DNA of 16,895 bases from Candidatus Saccharimonadota bacterium (GTDB lineage: Bacteria; Patescibacteriota; Saccharimonadia; Saccharimonadales; UBA4665), in the NCBI GenBank assembly GCA_029288335.1, contig JARIHJ010000061.1, positions 1 through 16,895 on the forward strand, read 5' to 3'. Of the stretch, positions 13,295 to 16,895 are shown one piece after another (positions within the stretch are counted from its first letter, which is position 1; every line of letters starts with the position of its first letter). A model generated the notes under the pieces. The model had not been told where the DNA came from. It was given only the letters and a program-made list of their open reading frames with translations, and made no database searches. A program made the position numbers and the translations under genes.

Positions 13295-13869
13295 TGAAGT
13301 CGGTGGAAAAAAAACAAATTATTACTATCGCTGGTCGGCCGGGTGCTGGCAAGTCAACTACGGCTGAGGCGGTCGCGGCTAAATTGGGCTATCAGCGGTT
13401 TAGCTCTGGCGGCTTGTTTCGCCAATTGGCGGTCGAGCGCGATATCGATGTGCTGGAGGCAAGCTTAACGGCCGAGCAAAATTCGGAGCTCGATTATTTA
13501 GTCGATAAACGTCTCCAGAAAGTTTACGCTAGCGGTGACAAGCTGGTAATCGATTCGCATATGGCCTGGTATTTTATGCCGCAGTCCTTCAGAGTATTTT
13601 TATCCTTAGACCTCGGAGTAGCGGCGAAGCGAATTTTGGCGAAAGCTGATGAGTCCAGACTGGCCAGCGAGCACATCCCACAGGATCCATCGGAGTACGC
13701 TATGCTGCTAAAAAGCCGGCTCGATAGCGAGAAGCGTCGCTATAAACAGCTCTATAATGCCAATCCCTATGACGAAAGCAATTATGATTTGGTAATCGAT
13801 ACGACCAAACACAACATTGATCAAACAGCTGAGCTTATTGTCGACGGCTACCATAAGTGGCTAGGGTAG
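13294..13869 (+). CDS. Cytidylate-kinase-like P-loop kinase
   Basis: A 191-residue P-loop protein resembling the archaeal-type (d)CMP kinases, which phosphorylate CMP/dCMP with ATP. Walker A is GRPGAGKST (residues 14-22). The following GYQRFSSGGLFRQLAVERDI matches the nucleotide-monophosphate-binding region (in archaeal Cmk, the S-x-G-x-xFR motif). VIDSHMAWYFMP sits where those enzymes have the VLEGRLAGW strand. The lid segment RLDSEKRRYKQLYNANPYDE and the final YDLVIDTTKHNIDQTAELIV also fit. Specificity is not certain; it could act on another nucleotide or nucleoside. It starts in a TAATG overlap with the membrane protein gene and ends seven bases before the hrcA CIRCE operator. Confidence 0.75.
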   Translation: MKSVEKKQIITIAGRPGAGKSTTAEAVAAKLGYQRFSSGGLFRQLAVERDIDVLEASLTAEQNSELDYLVDKRLQKVYASGDKLVIDSHMAWYFMPQSFRVFLSLDLGVAAKRILAKADESRLASEHIPQDPSEYAMLLKSRLDSEKRRYKQLYNANPYDESNYDLVIDTTKHNIDQTAELIVDGYHKWLG

Positions 13870-13876
13870 ATTGATG

Positions 13877-13903
13877 CTGGCACTCCTTGCGATTGAGTGC
13901 CAG
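13877..13903. promoter_or_regulatory. CIRCE operator of hrcA
   Basis: CTGGCACTC, nine bases, GAGTGCCAG: a perfect 9-bp inverted repeat with the exact CIRCE geometry and the GCACTC/GAGTGC core, binding site of HrcA. The outer bases differ from the consensus TTA/TAA. It overlaps the hrcA promoter, implying autoregulation. Confidence 0.9.
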
Positions 13904-13915
13904 AAATGTTAAAAT
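13887..13915 (+). promoter_or_regulatory. hrcA promoter, leaderless
   Basis: TTGCGA (13887-13892, inside the CIRCE spacer), 17 bp, TAAAAT (13910-13915). The hrcA ATG is at 13923, seven bases after the box, so the mRNA should begin at or next to the start codon. Confidence 0.6.
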
Positions 13916-13922
13916 TGAGCCT

Positions 13923-14621
13923 ATGACGAGTAGGCAGGAGCAGATTTTATCGGCTATTGTCGAGCAATACGCCGAAGTGGCCAGCCCAGTCGGGTCTAGC
14001 TTGCTGGCGAAGTTATTTAACGTATCGAGCGCGACGATTCGGGCGGAAATGGGCGAGCTGGAGCGGCTTGGGCTAATTTCTCAGCCTCACACCAGCGCGG
14101 GTCGTGTGCCGACCGATAAGGGCTATCGTTTCTACGTAAATAATTTGAACGAAAGCCAGCCCAGCCTGGCCGAGAGCCGTGGCGAGCGGGCACTGGCGGC
14201 GCGTGTCGCTAGCGGTAGTGTGCCGGAGCGGACGATTAGGAACGCCGTTGACACCCTAGTCGAGCTAACTAGCAACCTGGGACTTGCGACCATCGGCAGC
14301 CAGCTTTATATGAGCGGTTTGAGCAACTTATTCGGCCAGCCGGAGTTTATGCAAGCGGGGCAGGTCCAGCAAGTGGCGAGCCTATTAGATAACCTAGAGC
14401 CGTGGCTGCGCGAAGCCGCACCAAACGAGCCTCTCTCCGTTTACATCGGTAGCGAAAACCCTATCGGCCGCAGCGCGGGTGCATCCTTAATTATTAGCCG
14501 CTTCCGCAGCCCCTATTCTGACCGGAGTTACATCGGAGTTTTGGGTCCGACTCGCCAAAGCTACCGCGACGTTATGATGCTGGTTAGCCACGCCGGCCGC
14601 ACGCTTGAAGAGGTGCTATAG
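13923..14621 (+). CDS. hrcA: Heat-inducible transcription repressor HrcA, short form
   Basis: Repressor of the class I heat-shock genes; it binds CIRCE and is kept active by GroEL in well-studied bacteria. The N-terminal winged helix is unmistakable (residues 1-75): SRQEQILSAIVEQYAEVASP, SSATIRAEMGELERLGLISQ, PHTSAGRVPTDKGYRFYV. The C-terminus (SVYIGSENP, then IGVLGPTRQSYRDVMMLV) matches the end of the GAF-like domain. At 232 residues it is about 100 shorter than typical HrcA, the shortfall lying in the middle, where others have the inserted dimerisation domain. ATG 13923 is preferred over the in-frame TTG 13887, which lies inside the operator upstream of the -10. The next gene starts directly after the stop. 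Confidence 0.93.
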   Translation: MTSRQEQILSAIVEQYAEVASPVGSSLLAKLFNVSSATIRAEMGELERLGLISQPHTSAGRVPTDKGYRFYVNNLNESQPSLAESRGERALAARVASGSVPERTIRNAVDTLVELTSNLGLATIGSQLYMSGLSNLFGQPEFMQAGQVQQVASLLDNLEPWLREAAPNEPLSVYIGSENPIGRSAGASLIISRFRSPYSDRSYIGVLGPTRQSYRDVMMLVSHAGRTLEEVL

Positions 14622-14879
14622 ATGACTGTAGAATCAGATCGCTTCGATGAAGGCGTTAATCAATTGCTGAATCACTCCTTGTCGGTAATAAATTATCTGG
14701 CGCCCGAAAAAGGTGCGAGTAGAAGCTCGGCTAGCGCCAATCTGGCAGCTACCACCCAAAAAGTCCTGGAGCTGACGCGTTCGACTTCACCGACTGAATT
14801 TACGGCGATGCAAGAAGCAGCCAGACTCTTACTGAAGGGCGTGGTTGACGAATATGAGGCTAAGGTAGCCAATGGTTAA
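14622..14879 (+). CDS. Small uncharacterised protein between hrcA and grpE
   Basis: An 85-residue soluble protein I do not recognise. It is acidic at the N-terminus (MTVESDRFDEGVNQLLNHSL), has a Ser/Ala-rich middle (GASRSSASANLAATTQKVLE), and ends in a helix (EFTAMQEAARLLLKGVVDEY). The predicted character is helical. Its ATG directly follows the hrcA TAG and its end overlaps the grpE start by 8 nt, so it is a real part of the heat-shock operon and would be under HrcA control. No Cys, metal motif or membrane segment is seen. It might be the analogue of a piece lost from HrcA or a partner of GrpE/DnaK, but both ideas are speculation. Confidence 0.75.
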   Translation: MTVESDRFDEGVNQLLNHSLSVINYLAPEKGASRSSASANLAATTQKVLELTRSTSPTEFTAMQEAARLLLKGVVDEYEAKVANG

Positions 14880-15330
14880 GAAACCAACCGCCGCCGAGCT
14901 CGAAAAGCAAATCGCCGAGCTGACTGAGGCTTTGCAGCGTGAGCGCGCCGACGCGATGAACGCGCGGAATCGACACGAGCAGCAGCTAGCTAGTGCCCGA
15001 AATCACGCCAAGGCTAGCGTGGTGCGCCAATTATTGCCAGTGATTGATAACCTCGAGCGGGCCTTGAAGCACGCCCCGAAGGAGCTGATGCACACCGACT
15101 ATGTCAAAGGAGTGCAGGGCATTGCTAAGCAGCTAGACAAGGCATTAGCCGATCTAGGCGTGAGCAAAATCAAAACAGTTGGTTCGCCATTCGATCCTGA
15201 ATTGCACGAGGCCGTATCGATGGAGGATGGTGATGGCGCGCAGGAAGTTGTCAGTGAAGAGTTGCAATCCGGTTATCGGCTGGGTGACGAAGTAATCCGC
15301 CACGCTATGGTGAAAGTCAGGATGCAATAA
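14872..15330 (+). CDS. grpE: Nucleotide exchange factor GrpE
   Basis: The DnaK co-chaperone that releases ADP from DnaK. The 152-residue protein has a long N-terminal helix suited to a dimeric coiled coil (ELEKQIAELTEALQRERADA then RNRHEQQLASARNHAK), the linker VVRQLLPVIDNLERALKHAP, GVQGIAKQLDKALADLGV, and the C-terminal beta domain with GSPFDPELHEAVSM and the ending YRLGDEVIRHAMVKV, all diagnostic. The start ATG 14872 overlaps the preceding small gene by 8 nt, and the stop forms TAATG with the next gene. The acidic N-terminal tail common in other GrpE proteins is nearly absent. Confidence 0.96.
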   Translation: MVKKPTAAELEKQIAELTEALQRERADAMNARNRHEQQLASARNHAKASVVRQLLPVIDNLERALKHAPKELMHTDYVKGVQGIAKQLDKALADLGVSKIKTVGSPFDPELHEAVSMEDGDGAQEVVSEELQSGYRLGDEVIRHAMVKVRMQ

Positions 15331-15596
15331 TGCCGACCCCCGAACAATATCCCGAAGGCTGGCCATATGGGCCCAAACATATCAATGAACTAAACGCTTT
15401 TTATGCGCTCAAACACGCGTTGATAGATGAGCGAGACGGCGTAAGACCACTGACGCAACAGAGGTGGGAAGAAATCCGTGACTGGAATGGAATAACCCAG
15501 GAAGAGCTTACTCGTATAGGGGATTTGGCGTCTAGAGTGGTGCATGGGCTTGCCCCCTCACATGAGCCTATGAAGTGGGACCTTAACGATAATTGA
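15330..15596 (+). CDS. Small uncharacterised protein after grpE
   Basis: An 88-residue protein without recognised family. It is rich in Trp, Pro and acidic residues (MPTPEQYPEGWPYGPKHINE, then LNAFYALKHALIDE, RWEEIRDWNGITQEEL, RIGDLASRVVHGL). It starts in a TAATG overlap with the grpE stop, which strongly supports translation from the hrcA-grpE transcript. There is no membrane segment or Cys. Apart from the overlap, nothing shows its role. GCTAGC, common in the upstream genes, is absent here. The next gene has its own promoter, so this is probably the last gene of the hrcA operon. Confidence 0.65.
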   Translation: MPTPEQYPEGWPYGPKHINELNAFYALKHALIDERDGVRPLTQQRWEEIRDWNGITQEELTRIGDLASRVVHGLAPSHEPMKWDLNDN

Positions 15597-15643
15597 CGCA
15601 GTCCTTCAAGCATAACCTTAGCACCTAAAGTCGCATATGCAAG

Positions 15644-15680
15644 TTAGCACTCTTGACATAGCTAAAAAGAGTTGTATTAT
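15644..15680 (+). promoter_or_regulatory. Promoter with a half CIRCE site
   Basis: TTGACA (15653-15658), 16 bp, TATTAT (15675-15680) is the best sigma-70-type promoter in the window. The left CIRCE arm TTAGCACTC (15644-15652) directly precedes the -35, but at the normal distance the right arm reads CTAAAAAGA and is lost. Another TTAGCACC lies at 15618-15625. Confidence 0.75.
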
Positions 15681-15689
15681 GTGGATAAG

Positions 15690-16157
15690 ATGAGCCACGA
15701 AGTAGACCCTCGGTGGGGTGCTGCGGATGATATTGCCTTTGATCAGCGTGCCGAGGAGTATTGGGCGCTTGATTACACGCAAGATTTTAGCCTTCCGCGG
15801 CAGCGCCTGAAGGATATATTGGACGGCCGGGATGTTTTAGACGTAGTACCTTCGCCGGAATTTGCCTCGCTGCTGGACGAAAAGAATTTTGACTGGCTCA
15901 CCGTTCGCCAACAACTTAAAAACCTTACCGCCATACACATCGGCAGGGAAACCGGCCGGACTATGGATGAGTGCCTAAGTACAGCAGAGAAGTTCATTAC
16001 TATCAAGGGCCGCTTGATGCAGGAAGTTAGAACGGGCTTTTTGCAGCCCGACCCAGACACTGGCAAGCTGGAGATGCAAATTTCTATTGATGGAGTCCGC
16101 ATCCCAGTCACTGCGGAGCGACCCGATTGTAGTGGCTTGCATCGATTTGGCAACTAG
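15690..16157 (+). CDS. Uncharacterised protein in the heat-shock locus
   Basis: A 155-residue soluble protein I cannot assign. Features by eye: an acidic N-terminus (SHEVDPRWGAADDIAFDQRA), a helix-rich centre (LPRQRLKDILDGRD, DWLTVRQQLKNLTAIHIG, MDECLSTAEKFITIKGRLMQ) and a strand-like C-terminus (LEMQISIDGVRIPVTAER). ATG 15690 is nine bases after the -10 of a strong promoter, so the mRNA is nearly leaderless. Earlier in-frame TTG/GTG starts would lie in or at the -10 and are rejected. The promoter carries only half of a CIRCE operator, so HrcA control is doubtful. A small inverted repeat surrounds the stop codon. Confidence 0.65.
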   Translation: MSHEVDPRWGAADDIAFDQRAEEYWALDYTQDFSLPRQRLKDILDGRDVLDVVPSPEFASLLDEKNFDWLTVRQQLKNLTAIHIGRETGRTMDECLSTAEKFITIKGRLMQEVRTGFLQPDPDTGKLEMQISIDGVRIPVTAERPDCSGLHRFGN

Positions 16158-16167
16158 CAAGCCAAAT
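16145..16167 (+). terminator. Hairpin at the end of the 15690 gene
   Basis: ATTTGGC (16145-16151) and GCCAAAT (16161-16167) form a 7-bp stem with a nine-base loop that contains the TAG stop. Only a poor T-tract follows, so it may be a weak terminator or simply separate the gene from the dnaK promoter. Confidence 0.3.
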
Positions 16168-16170
16168 TAG

Positions 16171-16197
16171 TTAGCACTCTTGACCTTTGAGTGCTAG
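16171..16197. promoter_or_regulatory. CIRCE operator 1 of the dnaK operon
   Basis: TTAGCACTC, nine bases, GAGTGCTAG: 17 of 18 arm positions match the CIRCE consensus. The -35 hexamer lies inside the spacer. Confidence 0.95.
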
Positions 16198-16209
16198 TTT
16201 TGTTATGCT
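16180..16209 (+). promoter_or_regulatory. Promoter of the 98-residue gene and dnaK
   Basis: TTGACC (16180-16185), an 18-bp spacer and TATGCT (16204-16209) preceded by TGT as an extended -10. Transcription would start near 16216, ahead of the second CIRCE element. TAGAAT at 16209-16214 is a less well spaced alternative. Confidence 0.65.
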
Positions 16210-16218
16210 AGAATTGTA

Positions 16219-16245
16219 TTAGCACTCATAACGAGTATCTGCTAA
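16219..16245. promoter_or_regulatory. CIRCE operator 2 (degenerate right arm)
   Basis: TTAGCACTC, nine bases, ATCTGCTAA. The left arm is perfect and the right arm keeps TGCTAA but has changed the first three bases (6 of 9 arm pairs remain). It lies in the 5' leader, 42 bp downstream-shifted relative to operator 1 over its first base-to-first base distance of 48. Confidence 0.75.
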
Positions 16246-16259
16246 TAAGGAGTAATCAC

Positions 16260-16556
16260 ATGACCCTAGATGCTATGAAGGTTCCTTTAGACAAATACTG
16301 TCCTCTGAACGATGCTTCGTTGGGAATTGATGAAAGCACCGCAAGGAGTGCAAGGAATCGGGCAGCAGAAGTTCATTACAACGAAGTGTCTGATCCCTCA
16401 AAAGTTGCGCCGCAGCTAAGACGAGAAGGTTATGCATCGAATGTAGCGCATTGTGCGGTCGAATGCATAGGTAAGATTATGAGGCGCTACTGCCTTACAG
16501 CTGACATTGGTCGCACGGTAACTGGCACTGGAATTATCACAAAAGTTCAAGAATAG
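16260..16556 (+). CDS. 98-residue unknown protein, first gene of the CIRCE-dnaK operon
   Basis: A small protein I do not recognise, placed between the double CIRCE promoter and dnaK. It has four cysteines, three close together (in VAHCAVECIGKIMRRYC) and one near residue 14 (DKYCPLND), which could bind metal or respond to redox state. The middle is charged (STARSARNRAAEVHYNEVSD), and the C-terminus is a Gly/Thr-rich strand (RTVTGTGIITKVQE). A good Shine-Dalgarno (TAAGGAG) precedes ATG 16260. Its TAG stop is part of the AGGAGG that serves dnaK, so the two are certainly co-transcribed. It should be induced by heat through HrcA. GCTAGC is absent. It does not resemble DnaJ, GroES or a small heat-shock protein. 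Confidence 0.75.
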   Translation: MTLDAMKVPLDKYCPLNDASLGIDESTARSARNRAAEVHYNEVSDPSKVAPQLRREGYASNVAHCAVECIGKIMRRYCLTADIGRTVTGTGIITKVQE

Positions 16557-16568
16557 GAGGAATAAGTA

Positions 16569-16895
16569 ATGGCTAAAATTATCGGAATCGACCTGGGTAC
16601 AACCAACAGCGCGATGGCGGTGATGCAGAGTGGTAAGCCCGAGATTATCGCGAACAGCGAGGGTAACCGCACGACTCCTTCGGTCGTAGCTATCAACAAA
16701 AATGGCGAACGCTTGGTTGGCCAAGTGGCACGCCGCCAGCAGGTTACCAACAGCAAAAACACCATTTACGAAGTAAAGCGCCTGATTGGCCGTAACTTTA
16801 GCGACCAAGAAGTCCAGCGCGACCTCAAGCTGATGGGTTACGAAATCATCAAGAGCGGCAACGGCGTAAAAGTAAAGATGGGTGACAAGGAATAC
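16569..16895 (+). CDS. dnaK: Molecular chaperone DnaK (Hsp70), N-terminal part, cut by window end
   Basis: The first 109 codons of Hsp70. It begins AKIIGIDLGTTNSAMAVMQS with the phosphate-1 loop of the actin-type ATPase, followed by GNRTTPSVVAI, GERLVGQVARRQ and NTIYEVKRLIGRNF, all standard for DnaK. The frame is open to the last base, so the gene continues beyond the window. AGGAGG (16555-16560) lies eight bases before ATG 16569. It is the second gene of the CIRCE-controlled operon, so it is repressed by HrcA in normal growth and works with GrpE encoded upstream. No dnaJ is visible in the window. Confidence 0.98.
   Translation, partial: MAKIIGIDLGTTNSAMAVMQSGKPEIIANSEGNRTTPSVVAINKNGERLVGQVARRQQVTNSKNTIYEVKRLIGRNFSDQEVQRDLKLMGYEIIKSGNGVKVKMGDKEY

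Noticed and set aside
13887..13922. Upstream TTG start for hrcA
   Set aside because: It lies within the CIRCE spacer and before the -10 box, so it would not be transcribed from the predicted promoter; ATG 13923 gives the normal HrcA N-terminus.
15330..15347. Shared N-terminus MPTPEQ with the HopA1-like protein
   Set aside because: The similarity stops after six residues and the proteins differ otherwise; it is probably chance.

Overview
The window looks like a chromosomal segment of a Patescibacteria/CPR bacterium, most likely Candidatus Saccharibacteria (TM7). I infer this from gene content and style: compact core proteins (a 228-residue TruB and a 232-residue HrcA), very short gaps, many small uncharacterised proteins, a degenerate DHH-type protein with a long Pro/Glu tail, and GC near 50%. 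No database search was possible, so taxonomy and all family names rest on motifs read by eye. There are no RNA genes, insertion sequences or CRISPR arrays.

Layout. (1) 1-3193: a tightly overlapping unit of the 3' part of polA, an APH-type kinase, a Nudix hydrolase and a PPC/DUF296 protein. (2) 3247-6143: a likely isopenicillin-N-synthase-type Fe(II)/2OG oxygenase, a small four-helix membrane protein (minus strand), a secreted or anchored protein, a DciA-like small protein (minus strand) and an unknown protein. (3) 6160-8355: mutM, holA and a small SCEGH-motif protein. (4) 8458-9684: a monocistronic HopA1-like protein. (5) 9705-11840: rpsT (minus strand), diverging from a DHH-fold protein with lost catalytic residues and a repetitive Pro/Glu tail. 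(6) 11897-13869: truB, a four-helix membrane protein and a CMP-kinase-like enzyme. (7) 13877-16895: a heat-shock locus of hrcA, an unknown 85-residue gene, grpE, two more unknown genes, then a second promoter with two CIRCE operators driving a 98-residue unknown gene and dnaK (cut by the window end).

Regulation is unusually legible. At least seven transcription units have a -10 box 6-11 nt before the start codon, several with an extended TGn element, which implies leaderless or near-leaderless mRNAs. Genes inside operons instead use Shine-Dalgarno sites and start/stop overlaps. The hrcA and dnaK promoters place their -35 hexamer inside the 9-nt spacer of a CIRCE element, so HrcA would directly block RNA polymerase. 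A third promoter in the locus carries a decayed copy of the same element.

The points most worth follow-up are the HopA1-like protein (and its possible partnership with the APH-type kinase, as in kinase/lyase RiPP dehydratases), the unknown genes embedded in the HrcA/CIRCE heat-shock locus, the leaderless promoter architecture, and the strong excess of the palindrome GCTAGC.
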